Shown here: positions 54,711 through 63,171 of the stretch, piece after piece
Numbering within the stretch: the stretch's first letter is position 1
Layout: each line of letters opens with the position of its first letter
From: JAJRPT01 sp965661945
GTDB taxonomy: Bacteria > Bacteroidota > Ignavibacteria > Kapaibacteriales > UBA2268
Direction of reading: 5' to 3'
Assembly: GCA_965661945.1 (NCBI GenBank)
Contig: CBFIFP010000001.1
Span: 248,001-312,000 of the forward strand
DNA: 64,000 nt
Position numbers and translations under genes: made by a program
Notes under the pieces: model-generated
What the model saw: the letters and a program-made list of their open reading frames with translations, nothing else
Databases searched by the model: none
What the model was told of the DNA's origin: nothing

Positions 54711-55028
54711 ATGGAAATCATATCATCAGTTCCTTTAGAATACTATTTAACTTTATCAGCGATTGTATTTTCAATTGGTGCTATTGGGGTATTAACAAGA
54801 AGAAACGCAATAATAATTTTTATGTGCATTGAGTTAATGTTAAATTCGGTTAATTTAACTTTAGTTTCATTCTCAACGTTTATGGGAGATGCAACAGGAC
54901 AAATATTTGTATTTTTTATTATGGCAGTAGCTGCAGCAGAAGCAGCTGTTGGATTAGCAATAGTTCTTGCTCTTTTCAGAAATAATAAAACTATTTACTT
55001 AGATGAAATAAGTTTGTTGAAATGGTAA
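54711..55028 (+). CDS. nuoK: NADH-quinone oxidoreductase subunit K
   Basis: A 105-residue three-helix membrane subunit of complex I. It shows YYLTLSAIVFSIGAIGVLTRRNAI (in part), IFMCIELMLNSVNLTLVSF with the conserved Glu, and AVAAAEAAVGLAIVLALFRN with the second conserved Glu. These glutamates belong to the proton path of the membrane arm. Ends in a strong terminator. Confidence 0.97.
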   Translation: MEIISSVPLEYYLTLSAIVFSIGAIGVLTRRNAIIIFMCIELMLNSVNLTLVSFSTFMGDATGQIFVFFIMAVAAAEAAVGLAIVLALFRNNKTIYLDEISLLKW

Positions 55029-55053
55029 ACTATATTTAAAAATATAAGTCAAC

Positions 55054-55084
55054 AAAAGCACCATTAATATGGTGCTTTTTTTTA
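55054..55084 (+). terminator. Terminator after nuoJK
   Basis: AAAAGCACCA, TTAATA loop, TGGTGCTTTT followed by more T; a perfect ten-base stem. Confidence 0.92.
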
Positions 55085-55132
55085 CATATTTCAGAACGTG
55101 GCACAAAAAAGGCGATTTCTTATCCATGTTTT

Positions 55133-55231
55133 TGGAGTAGTAAGTCGTTGGGGATTATATTACTACTGAAATGAAACTACCCTGTAGTTTGCTTTATTTC
55201 AAAATATTTTTTCTCAATTTGAGAAGATAAG
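55133..55231 (+). repeat. Left copy of the direct repeat flanking the transposase
   Basis: About 99 bases nearly identical at both ends to 55876-55977: both start TGGAGTAGTAAGTC and TTGGGGATTATATTACTAC and end CTCAATTTGAGAAGATAAG, with a less conserved middle. It contains the hairpin AAACTACCCTGTAGTTT. Confidence 0.85.
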
Positions 55232-55263
55232 CTTTGGAAATTTCTTTATAATTTTTTTTTTCA

Positions 55264-55298
55264 AAACTCCGTTAGGAGTTTCATTTCAGTAGTAATAA
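55264..55298 (-). repeat. Inverted solo copy of the palindromic element
   Basis: On the minus strand it reads ATTACTACTGAAATGAAACT, then a stem (AAACTCC, GTTA loop region, GGAGTTT). It is the same unit as inside the flanking direct repeats but with compensating changes in the stem. Confidence 0.8.
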
Positions 55299-55314
55299 AA
55301 CGCATCAAAGAAAT

Positions 55315-55332
55315 CTACGCCTTTAGGTGTAG
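55315..55332. repeat. Small hairpin upstream of the transposase
   Basis: CTACGCC, TTTA, GGTGTAG. It lies 78 bases before the transposase ATG. The seven-base stem contains one G-T pair. Confidence 0.55.
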
Positions 55333-55409
55333 CACTCATATAACTTGAAATTATAATAAAAAAGTCTATCTCTCGTCAAAGACATTTTTATTTACAGAAT
55401 TATTGAAAA

Positions 55410-55883
55410 ATGCCAAATACTTACTCGAAAATATACTTACATTTTGTATTTGCAGTTAAAGGAAGAGAAAATTTAATTCTTGATGAATGGGAAGGACTTT
55501 TGTTTAAGTATATTGCAGGAATTGTAGAACGAAAAAAGCAAAAATTATTTGTAATAAATGGATATAAAGACCATCTTCATCTTTTGATAAGTATTAATAC
55601 AGATTGTGTTATTTCAGACCTTTTGAGAGATGTTAAAAATTCTTCATCTCGTTGGATTAATGAAAATAAGTTTGTAAAAGGTAAATTTTCTTGGCAAACT
55701 GGTTTCTCTGCTTTTTCAGTTAGCCAAAGTCAATTAAAGAAAACAATAAATTATATTGAAAATCAAAAAATCCATCATCAAAAAGTAAGTTTTAGAACTG
55801 AATATATAAGTCTTTTAAAAGCATATAATATCGATTATAATGAGGAGTATTTAATGCAGGAAAGTGCTACTCCGCTGGAGTAG
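55410..55883 (+). mobile_element. tnpA: IS200-like / REP-associated Y1 transposase
   Basis: A 157-residue HUH-type single-strand transposase of the IS200/IS605 superfamily. It has the metal-binding H55-L-H57 pair in GYKDHLHLLIS, the nucleophilic Tyr Y115 in LKKTINYIENQKIHH, and FSWQTGFSAFSVSQSQ between them. These enzymes cut and join single-stranded DNA at hairpins. It lies between imperfect direct repeats of about 100 bases that contain palindromes, and its TAG stop lies within a hairpin (CTACTCC-GCT-GGAGTAG, 55867-55883). No TnpB is present. All catalytic residues are intact, so it could be active. Whether it is an IS200 or a domesticated RAYT cannot be decided from one copy. Confidence 0.9.
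55867..55883. repeat. Hairpin covering the transposase stop codon
   Basis: CTACTCC, GCT, GGAGTAG, a perfect seven-base stem; the last three bases are the TAG stop. The right direct repeat begins within it. Confidence 0.75.
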
Positions 55884-55977
55884 TAAGTCCTTGGGGATTA
55901 TATTACTACTGAAATGAAACTACTCTGTAGTTTTCGATATTTTTAAATAAAATTATTTCTCAATTTGAGAAGATAAG
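55876..55977 (+). repeat. Right copy of the direct repeat flanking the transposase
   Basis: Partner of 55133-55231, about 102 bases, containing the hairpin AAACTACTCTGTAGTTT. It ends two bases before the 3' end of the YwqK-like lipoprotein gene. Confidence 0.85.
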
Positions 55978-55978
55978 T

Positions 55979-56440
55979 TTAATTATTGGGTACTTCATAA
56001 TTTATTGTATCGCCATTTTCATTGTACTCTAAAATTAATTTTGGTTTAAAATTCTTCCATTCAAAATAAGCTCTTATAGAACCAGACTTAAAGTATGTAA
56101 ACTCTTTATAAGTTCCAATTTCTCCATTAAAAAAAGCTTCACTCTTTAAAATAGTGTTATCATATTCTCTTATTACACCAATATTATTTTCCAGAGTTTT
56201 TTGTCCATTTGTATCCCAAGCAACATAATCATTTGCTAAATTATCTTTAAAGAAATAAATAAAATTAGTATCACCATTAGGGAACAATTTAAAAAAATAA
56301 GAATTTTCAGCTTCCTCAGGTGTTATGTCAATATTAGAATCAAGATTAAAATATTTTATTTCATTCTTTGATTCAACTTTGTTTTGATTTCGATTACAAC
56401 CTGTAAGAAATAAAAAAACTAAAAATATTATTTTAAACAT
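55979..56440 (-). CDS. Lipoprotein with MORN/YwqK-like repeats
   Basis: A 153-residue protein starting MFKIIFLVFLFLTGC, a standard lipoprotein signal with Cys15. The mature part has short repeats of the YwqK/MORN type (AWDTNGQKTLENN, SEAFFNGEIGTYKEFTYFKSGSIRAYFEW and EYNENGDTINYE, quoted in pieces). Bacteroidota carry many such proteins, often named YwqK-family antitoxins, but there is no toxin gene beside this one. ATG 56440 lies seven bases after the cca stop; the longer version would begin inside cca without a signal at its N-terminus. The 3' end abuts the transposon repeat. Confidence 0.72.
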   Translation of the reverse strand: MFKIIFLVFLFLTGCNRNQNKVESKNEIKYFNLDSNIDITPEEAENSYFFKLFPNGDTNFIYFFKDNLANDYVAWDTNGQKTLENNIGVIREYDNTILKSEAFFNGEIGTYKEFTYFKSGSIRAYFEWKNFKPKLILEYNENGDTINYEVPNN

Positions 56441-56447
56441 ATCTCTC

Positions 56448-57863
56448 TTACTTTCCATACTTCTCCATCCATTCATCTTTATTCTGCAAGAAATACTCTT
56501 TTGCCGGAGCGTATTCGTTGGGGATTATGCCTTCTAAGATTGCTTCTTCTATTTCGTTTTTGATTTGACCTACTAATCTTGAAGGTGGTATTTGGCATAT
56601 TTCCATAATTTCTTCACCACGAACCGGCGATTGAAATGCTCTTAGTTGGTCTTTTTCTTGGACTTCAGTTATTTTTTGGAAAACATGCTCGTAGTTATTT
56701 TTATATTGCTTCTCTTTTTCCTGATTTTTTGTTGTGATGTCTGCTCGGCAAAGAGTGAATAAATCTTGCAACTCCTCCCCTGCTTGAGCGGCTAAGCGGC
56801 GAATTGCAGAATCTGATATATCTTCATCTATTAAGTGCATTGGGCGCTGGTGCAGGCGGACAAGTTTCTCTACATAAGGGAAGTAATCCATTGGTAATTT
56901 TAGGGTTCGGAATATTTTCTTTTGCATTCTTGCACCAATTTCCTCGTGTCCGTGAAATGTCCAGCCAATTCCCGAAATGTATTTTTTTGTGCGGGTTTTC
57001 CCAATATCGTGCATAAGAGCAGCAAACCTAAGCCATAAATTATCGGTAAGTGGGACGATATTATCCAAAACTTTCAGCGAGTGCCAGAAAACATTTTTAT
57101 GAAAGTATTTCTTTCCGTTTTCTTCTACTACATCACTTCCTTCAAGTTCGTATAGTTCTGGAAATATATGCTTTAGAAGTCCTGTGTTAAACAAAATAGC
57201 AAGTCCTTTGCTTGGGTTTGGCGAACCGATAATTTTTAGAAATTCATCTGTAATTCGCTCTTGAGAAATTATTTTAATCCTATCAGCCATTTTTGAAATT
57301 GCATTGAAGGATTCCTCTTCAATCTCAAAGTATAATTGCGAAGCAAAACGGGCTGCTCTCATCATACGTAGTGGGTCGTCGGAATAAGTTGTAATAGGGT
57401 CTAATGGAGTTCGTAATATCTTTTTATTTAGGTCAATTAAACCATTATATAGGTCAATTACCTCACCAAAATTCTCTTTATTTAATCCACAAGCCATACA
57501 ATTTATTGTGAAATCTCTCCGTCTTATGTCATCTTCAAAAGTTCCTTCTGTAACTATTGGCTTTCGGCTGTTTGCTTCGTATTCCTCTTTTCTTGTTCCT
57601 ACAAATTCTACGTTAAATTCTCCGATTGGTACAAGTGCTGTGCGAAATCTTTCGTAAATTACGGTTTTAGAGTTAAAATGGTCACCCACAAGTTTAGAAA
57701 ATTCAAGAGAATCGCCTATTACTGTTATATCAAAATCTTTTCTTTCACGCCCCAGAAAATAATCTCGAACATAGCCCCCAACCACATAAATTTTTAAGTT
57801 TTGCTTATCAGCAAGTTGTCCAATTTCAATTAATATTTTTTCTTGTATAGGAATGTTATTCAT
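56448..57863 (-). CDS. cca: tRNA nucleotidyltransferase (CCA-adding type) with HD domain
   Basis: A 471-residue class II nucleotidyltransferase. The head has VVGGYVRDYFLGRERKDFDITVIG (in part), the G-G-x-V-R-D and D-x-D pattern that binds metal and nucleotide, followed by RRRDFTINCMA and DPLRMMRAARFASQL. A C-terminal HD domain has ALMHDIGKTRTKKY and HGHEEIGARM. It adds or repairs the CCA end of tRNAs; the HD domain may hydrolyse cyclic phosphates. Some family members only add CC or A, or are poly(A) polymerases, and sequence alone does not distinguish them here. Divergent from metH-N. Confidence 0.92.
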   Translation of the reverse strand: MNNIPIQEKILIEIGQLADKQNLKIYVVGGYVRDYFLGRERKDFDITVIGDSLEFSKLVGDHFNSKTVIYERFRTALVPIGEFNVEFVGTRKEEYEANSRKPIVTEGTFEDDIRRRDFTINCMACGLNKENFGEVIDLYNGLIDLNKKILRTPLDPITTYSDDPLRMMRAARFASQLYFEIEEESFNAISKMADRIKIISQERITDEFLKIIGSPNPSKGLAILFNTGLLKHIFPELYELEGSDVVEENGKKYFHKNVFWHSLKVLDNIVPLTDNLWLRFAALMHDIGKTRTKKYISGIGWTFHGHEEIGARMQKKIFRTLKLPMDYFPYVEKLVRLHQRPMHLIDEDISDSAIRRLAAQAGEELQDLFTLCRADITTKNQEKEKQYKNNYEHVFQKITEVQEKDQLRAFQSPVRGEEIMEICQIPPSRLVGQIKNEIEEAILEGIIPNEYAPAKEYFLQNKDEWMEKYGK

Positions 57864-57922
57864 TTTTCTTAATTTTACTTTTTAATATTTACAAATTTAA
57901 GATATATTTTTGAAAGGAAAAC

Positions 57923-58930
57923 ATGAGTAAATTAAAAGAATTGCAACATACATTAAATCAAAGGATTATGTTTATTGATGGTGCAATGGGAACGATGATT
58001 CAAAAATATAAACTTAGTGAAGAGGATTACCGAGGCGAAAGATTTAAAGATTATGCAAAGTCGGAGTTGAAAAATAATAATGATTTATTAACATTAACTC
58101 AACCGCATATTATCAAAGAAATTCATAAGAAATTCTTAGAAGCAGGTGCGGATATTATTGAAACTAATACATTTAACGCAAATCCTTTTTCTATGGCTGA
58201 TTATAAAATGGAAGATTTGGTTTATGAGTTAAATATTGAGTCAGCGAAGTTAGCTCGGAGTGCTGTTAATGAAATAATGGCAGAAGATAATAGCAGACAG
58301 CGATATGTGGCAGGGGCATTAGGACCTACAAGCCAGACCGCATCACTATCTCCTGACGTAAATGACCCTGGCTATAGAAAAGTTACTTTTGAGGGATTAA
58401 AAAATGGGTATTACGAGCAATTAAAAGGACTTATTGATGGTGGAGTTGATATAATTTTAATTGAAACTGTGTTTGATACTTTGAATTGCAAAGCGGCAAT
58501 TGCGTCAGTTGCTCAGATTTTTGAATCTCGGAATATCGAATTACCAGTTATGATTTCTGGGACTATTGTTGACCAGAGTGGCAGAACTTTATCCGGACAG
58601 ACTGTAGAAGCATTTTATATTTCTGTGGCTCATTGTCCTAATTTGCTTAGTGTTGGGCTGAATTGTGCTTTAGGTTCATCGCAGATGCGACCTCATATTC
58701 ATGATTTATCCAATATTTCGGATACATTTACTTCATTATACCCAAATGCTGGCTTGCCTAATGAATTTGGCGAATATGACGAAAGCCCTGAATATATGGC
58801 TGACCAAATTGCGAGTTATGTGAATGAGAATTATGTGAATATTGTTGGTGGGTGTTGTGGAACTACTCCCGAACATATTAACGCAATTTATAATAAAGTC
58901 AAAGATTTAAAACCCAGATTAATTGGATAA
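57923..58930 (+). CDS. metH: Homocysteine S-methyltransferase domain of split methionine synthase
   Basis: A 335-residue protein equal to the first domain of cobalamin-dependent methionine synthase. It begins RIMFIDGAMGTMIQKYKL and EEDYRGERF, has LTQPHIIKEIHKKFLEAGADIIETNTF (in part) and the zinc Cys ligands in GLNCALGSSQM and VGGCCGTTPEHI. In this domain homocysteine is activated as a zinc thiolate. In E. coli the folate, cobalamin and activation domains follow in the same chain; here the gene ends, so the rest must be encoded elsewhere. Such a split is known in Bacteroidota. A ribosome binding site AAAGGAAA precedes the ATG. Confidence 0.9.
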   Translation: MSKLKELQHTLNQRIMFIDGAMGTMIQKYKLSEEDYRGERFKDYAKSELKNNNDLLTLTQPHIIKEIHKKFLEAGADIIETNTFNANPFSMADYKMEDLVYELNIESAKLARSAVNEIMAEDNSRQRYVAGALGPTSQTASLSPDVNDPGYRKVTFEGLKNGYYEQLKGLIDGGVDIILIETVFDTLNCKAAIASVAQIFESRNIELPVMISGTIVDQSGRTLSGQTVEAFYISVAHCPNLLSVGLNCALGSSQMRPHIHDLSNISDTFTSLYPNAGLPNEFGEYDESPEYMADQIASYVNENYVNIVGGCCGTTPEHINAIYNKVKDLKPRLIG

Positions 58931-58939
58931 ATATTATTT

Positions 58940-60643
58940 ATGCTAAAAAGATTATATATAAAAAATCTTGCAATTATTGAAGAAAGTGAAATAAAGTTAG
59001 GAACTGGGTTAAATATTTTAACTGGTGAAACTGGCTCTGGGAAATCGCTTATTTTTCAAGCAATTAATCTTGCACTTGGTAAAAGGGCATCGTTTGACCT
59101 AATAAGAAATGGCGAAAGTAAATGTGTGATAGAATTAGAATTTTCTGGTTTTGACAAAGAAAAGATTAATAGCATATTGCAGGATAATGAGTTATATAAT
59201 ATTGAGAAAGTTTTAATTGTTAGAAAAGAAATTAATTCAAGCGGAATTAGTCGTAGTTTCTTAAACGATAGTCCTATTCAACTGCAAGAGTTAAAGCAAA
59301 TTGCGGGCTTGCTTTACGACCATCATGGGCAGTTGCAAACTACAAATCTTATGGAAAGTGAATATCAGTTGGGTTTAATTGATGATTTGGCTGAACATAC
59401 AGAGTTAATTGAGAAATTTAATACAGATTATGACGTATTTCAGCAAAGCGTTAAAAAGTTAAATTCTGTAATAAATAGTGCTGAAAAACTTAGAAGAGAT
59501 AGGGATTATTGGGAGTTCCAACTTAAAGAAATTCAAAAAGTTAATCCACAATTAAATGAAGATGAAGAGATTGAGCAAGAAATTAAAGTCTTAGAAAATG
59601 CAGAGTTTCTTTTTAATTTATCTAACAATATTGTTGAAGATTTATACGACAAAGAAGAAAATGCTTATTCGGTTATCTCTCGTTCTTTGAAAGCATTAAA
59701 ACAAATTAACAATATAGATTCGCAATTTTCTACTCAAATAGACGAACTAAACTCTGCGATGATTATTGTTGAGGAAAGTTACAGAAATTTATCGGATTAT
59801 AAATCGAATATTGAGTTTAATCCTGATAAAATTGAAGACCTTAGAAATAGAGCTTCTGAATTAAATATGCTTACTAAAAAGTTTGGTTCAATTCAAAAAG
59901 CAATCGAATTAAAAGATGAACTGCAAAGTAACTTGAAAATGATTGATAACTTTGATGAAGAATTACAAAAATTGATGCTTGAAGTTGAAGAAAAAAGGAA
60001 GTTTTTAGGAAATTCTGCTTTTGATTTGAGCAAGTCAAGAGTTAAAAATGCGAAAGAAATTTCAGATAAATTAAATAATGAATTTCAAGAACTTGGCTTG
60101 GAGCAATCAGTTATTGACATAAAAGTTAGCCATAGTGAAAATTTTTCTGGAAATAATTTTATTTATGATGGAATTAAAAAAATAAAACTATCTGAAATAG
60201 GTATCGACGAAGTGGAGTTTATGATTTCAACTAACAAAGGCGAGAGTATGAAATCTATGTCAGATATTGCTTCAGGTGGTGAGATGTCAAGGATAATGCT
60301 TGCAATTAAATCACTTAGTCGCGATAAAAAGAAAGTTCAAACCTTACTTTTAGATGAAATTGATACTGGAATAAGTGGGCGTATTGCTCAAAAAGTTGGA
60401 AAGTATATGAAGAAAATCTCTGGTAACGTGCAGATTCTTGCAATTACTCATCTACCGCAAATTGCTGCACATTCTGACTTACATTTCCAAATTGAGAAAA
60501 AAGAAGAAAATGAAAGAACTTTCTCTCGAGTTAAATTATTAAAAGAAAATGAAAAACTTGAAGAAATTGCTAAGTTATTTAGTGGCGAAACACTTACTGA
60601 AACTTCAATTATTAATGCAAGACAATTAGTGGAGCAAGTATGA
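58940..60643 (+). CDS. recN: DNA repair protein RecN
   Basis: A 567-residue SMC-like ATPase that acts early in double-strand break repair. Walker A is LTGETGSGKSLIF (residues 28-40), the signature SGGEMSRIMLAIK is near 450, and Walker B is TLLLDEIDTGISG, followed by AITHLPQIAAHSD. About 300 residues of coiled coil lie between the two halves. Length is normal for the family. It starts nine bases after metH-N and overlaps pyrB by four. Confidence 0.96.
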   Translation: MLKRLYIKNLAIIEESEIKLGTGLNILTGETGSGKSLIFQAINLALGKRASFDLIRNGESKCVIELEFSGFDKEKINSILQDNELYNIEKVLIVRKEINSSGISRSFLNDSPIQLQELKQIAGLLYDHHGQLQTTNLMESEYQLGLIDDLAEHTELIEKFNTDYDVFQQSVKKLNSVINSAEKLRRDRDYWEFQLKEIQKVNPQLNEDEEIEQEIKVLENAEFLFNLSNNIVEDLYDKEENAYSVISRSLKALKQINNIDSQFSTQIDELNSAMIIVEESYRNLSDYKSNIEFNPDKIEDLRNRASELNMLTKKFGSIQKAIELKDELQSNLKMIDNFDEELQKLMLEVEEKRKFLGNSAFDLSKSRVKNAKEISDKLNNEFQELGLEQSVIDIKVSHSENFSGNNFIYDGIKKIKLSEIGIDEVEFMISTNKGESMKSMSDIASGGEMSRIMLAIKSLSRDKKKVQTLLLDEIDTGISGRIAQKVGKYMKKISGNVQILAITHLPQIAAHSDLHFQIEKKEENERTFSRVKLLKENEKLEEIAKLFSGETLTETSIINARQLVEQV

Positions 60644-61557
60644 AATTAAGCAAACCTTACTTAATTAGTAGTAATGATTTAACATTACAAGATTTGAAAA
60701 ATATATTTTCTAAAACTGATGAATTTTTAAATTCAGGTAATTATTCTGATTTTGATGATTTGAAAAATATCCCAATTGCTTTGGCTTTTTTCGAACATTC
60801 TACAAGAACGAAACTTAGTTTTGAACTTGCGGCTAAGCGATTGAATGGCTTTGTGTTAGATTTCAACTCAGAAACTTCTTCAATAGCAAAAGGTGAAACC
60901 GACCTCGATACAATTCGCACTTTAGAAGCTATGGGTGTTAAGATTTTTATTATTCGACATAAACAAGATGGTATTCATAAGTTCTTGCAAAGTAATTGTA
61001 ATAACATTATTCTGAATGCTGGCGAAGGTGAAAGCGACCACCCAACTCAAGGACTATTAGATGCCTATACTCTAACAAAACATTTTGGCTCGCTTGAGGG
61101 TCTTAAATTATGTATTGTAGGAGATGTTTTGCATAGCCGAGTATCAAGGGCTAATATTTCAATATTAAAGAAATTAGGTGTAGATTTGAGTATTTCAGCA
61201 CCTAAAGAACTGCTCCCAAAAGATGAGTTAATTACTGGCTTAACAAAATATAATAATATTGATGATGCCATTGATAATAATCAAGTTGTGATGCTCTTAA
61301 GAGTTCAGCGTGAAAGAATGAAATCCGATTTGATAAAATCCGCTGATGATTATCACAAACAATTTGGAATGAATATTAAGCGATACAAAAGAAAACCAGA
61401 ACTAATAATTATGCACCCTGGACCCGTTAATTACGGAGTAGAACTTGACGAGGAAGTTATCAAATATCCAAACTGCTTAATTCAAACTCAAGTAAAATAT
61501 GGAGTTTATATCCGTATGGCTGTGCTTTCACTTCTTGCAAATAATATAAAAAGGTAA
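60640..61557 (+). CDS. pyrB: Aspartate carbamoyltransferase, catalytic subunit
   Basis: A 305-residue enzyme that joins carbamoyl phosphate and aspartate, the second step of pyrimidine synthesis. The carbamoyl phosphate motif STRT is at 54-57 in FFEHSTRTKLSFELA; KGETDLDTIRTLEAM, the SDHPTQGLLDAYTL segment, the MLLRVQRERM strand and the C-terminal MHPGPVNYGVELD follow. The HPGP motif usually continues N-R-G; here it is N-Y-G, which is unusual. No pyrI follows, so the enzyme is likely unregulated or complexed with other Pyr proteins. The four-base overlap with recN suggests coupling. Confidence 0.92.
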   Translation: MKLSKPYLISSNDLTLQDLKNIFSKTDEFLNSGNYSDFDDLKNIPIALAFFEHSTRTKLSFELAAKRLNGFVLDFNSETSSIAKGETDLDTIRTLEAMGVKIFIIRHKQDGIHKFLQSNCNNIILNAGEGESDHPTQGLLDAYTLTKHFGSLEGLKLCIVGDVLHSRVSRANISILKKLGVDLSISAPKELLPKDELITGLTKYNNIDDAIDNNQVVMLLRVQRERMKSDLIKSADDYHKQFGMNIKRYKRKPELIIMHPGPVNYGVELDEEVIKYPNCLIQTQVKYGVYIRMAVLSLLANNIKR

Positions 61558-61562
61558 GCGGT

Positions 61563-62405
61563 TTGACAGAAGAATGGACAGTTGGGAAATTGCAACGATG
61601 GGGGGTGGATTTCCTTAAATCTAAAAATATAGATGAAGCAAAAATCAGTATAGATTTGCTTTTGTGCGATGTTCTAAATGTAGAAAGAATAGAACTTTAC
61701 TTGAAATTTGACTTGCCCTTAAATGTATATGAACTAAATCAAGTTAAAGATTATATCAAACGACTTGTGAATAATGAGCCATTGCAATATATTCTTGGCA
61801 AAACTAAGTTTTATGATTTAGAGTTTAAAGTTGATAAATCAGTGCTTATCCCTCGCCCCGAAACAGAAGAATTAGTTGATTTAATAATAAAAGAGAATAA
61901 AGATAAGAAAGAAATAAATATACTTGACATTGGAACAGGAAGTGGCTGCATCGCAATAAGTTTAGCCAAAAACCTACCTCAATCAAAAGTATTTGCGATT
62001 GATATATCAGAAGACGCAATAAAAATCGCAAAACATAATACCAGAATAAACAAAATTGATAACATTGAAATTCATAAATTAGATATACTTACAAAAATCC
62101 CAAAAACAAAATTTGATATAATAGTTTCAAACCCACCATATATCAGCACAGAAGAATTTGAGAAATTAGACAAAAACGTAAAAGAATTTGAGCCAGAGGT
62201 AGCACTAACTGACTTCGGCGATGGCTTAACTTTCTACCGCAGATATTATGAAGTATTCTCAGATATGCTAACTCCAAGCGGAATCTTTTATTTAGAAAAT
62301 TCATTCGAGCAAGGCGATAAACTCCTCACTGCCTTCCGCAAAAAATACAAAACCAAAGCAATAGAAGATTCTGGAAATATTATGAGGTTTTTAAGGGGGA
62401 GATGA
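61563..62405 (+). CDS. prmC: Peptide chain release factor N5-glutamine methyltransferase
   Basis: A 280-residue SAM-dependent methyltransferase that modifies the GGQ glutamine of release factors. The N-terminal helical domain (about 1-85) ends in NEPLQYILGKTKFYDLEFKV (in part). It is followed by SAM motif I ILDIGTGSGCIAISLA and the catalytic NPPY in IIVSNPPYIS, which is specific for this family when preceded by the PRPETE segment (LIPRPETEELVD). The start is TTG at 61563, five bases after pyrB, with AAGCGG upstream. Probably co-transcribed with recN and pyrB. Confidence 0.94.
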   Translation: MTEEWTVGKLQRWGVDFLKSKNIDEAKISIDLLLCDVLNVERIELYLKFDLPLNVYELNQVKDYIKRLVNNEPLQYILGKTKFYDLEFKVDKSVLIPRPETEELVDLIIKENKDKKEINILDIGTGSGCIAISLAKNLPQSKVFAIDISEDAIKIAKHNTRINKIDNIEIHKLDILTKIPKTKFDIIVSNPPYISTEEFEKLDKNVKEFEPEVALTDFGDGLTFYRRYYEVFSDMLTPSGIFYLENSFEQGDKLLTAFRKKYKTKAIEDSGNIMRFLRGR

Positions 62406-62445
62406 AGAAATAATTGCAACTAAAAATTTACTTATTTAAATATTA

Positions 62446-63171
62446 TTACGCATATTTTTCTAATACTTGAATTGTAGCAGCAAAGTCTTTTGGGTATTCA
62501 GCTATGAATTCCACTTCTTTTGCTGATTCTGGGTGAATGAATTTTAATGAATACGCGTGTAGAGTATTGCGAATCATCATTGGTTTTTCCTCTGTGTTCT
62601 TTTTTAGATTGAACTTCTTTTTGATTGATGATACTTTAAATTCTTCGTTATTTCCATATATATTATCGACTAATAAAGGATGCCCTATTGCAGATAGATG
62701 CACTCTGATTTGATGATGTCTTCCTGTAACAAGCATACATTTTATTAAAGCTGAGCTTCTAAAATTTTTAATCAATTTTATTTTTGTAAGCGATGCTTTA
62801 CCTCTTGCTGATGGAATACTTTTTCCTTTATTTGCTGGGTCTGTTAGTATTGGAATATCAATTTCTATAGGTTCTTCATCTAATTGTCCTTCGACTATTG
62901 CATGATATATTTTTTCGATTTCTTGTTTTTCAAATAAGCCATTAAGATATTTATGGGTTTCGGCATTCTTAGCATATACCATTATACCACTTGTATCTCT
63001 ATCTAAGCGATGCACTGTAAAAATCTCTTCATATTGGCTCTTTAAGATAGATTGTAAAGATGGAATTAGGGTATTCCAGCGGTCTGGAATTGTTAAAACC
63101 ATTGGCGATTTATTGATTACTAAAATGTAATCATCTTCATAAATCTTTTTAAATTCTTTTACTTGCTTCAT
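62446..63171 (-). CDS. RluA-family pseudouridine synthase
   Basis: A 241-residue enzyme with the RluA/RluC/RluD catalytic motif VHRLDRDTSGIMVYAK, in which the second Asp is the nucleophile. It also has LVTGRHHQIRVHLSAIGHPLLVDNIYG (in part) near the end. It isomerises uridine to pseudouridine in rRNA or tRNA; the target is unknown. No S4 domain is present, so it is of the short type. Its first codons overlap the 3' end of folD by 23 bases. Confidence 0.93.
   Translation of the reverse strand: MKQVKEFKKIYEDDYILVINKSPMVLTIPDRWNTLIPSLQSILKSQYEEIFTVHRLDRDTSGIMVYAKNAETHKYLNGLFEKQEIEKIYHAIVEGQLDEEPIEIDIPILTDPANKGKSIPSARGKASLTKIKLIKNFRSSALIKCMLVTGRHHQIRVHLSAIGHPLLVDNIYGNNEEFKVSSIKKKFNLKKNTEEKPMMIRNTLHAYSLKFIHPESAKEVEFIAEYPKDFAATIQVLEKYA

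Noticed and set aside
55867..55883. Possible CRISPR or tRNA-like structure near the transposase
   Set aside because: Only single hairpins with different loops; no regular spacing of repeats and no cloverleaf. They fit REP-like transposon ends.
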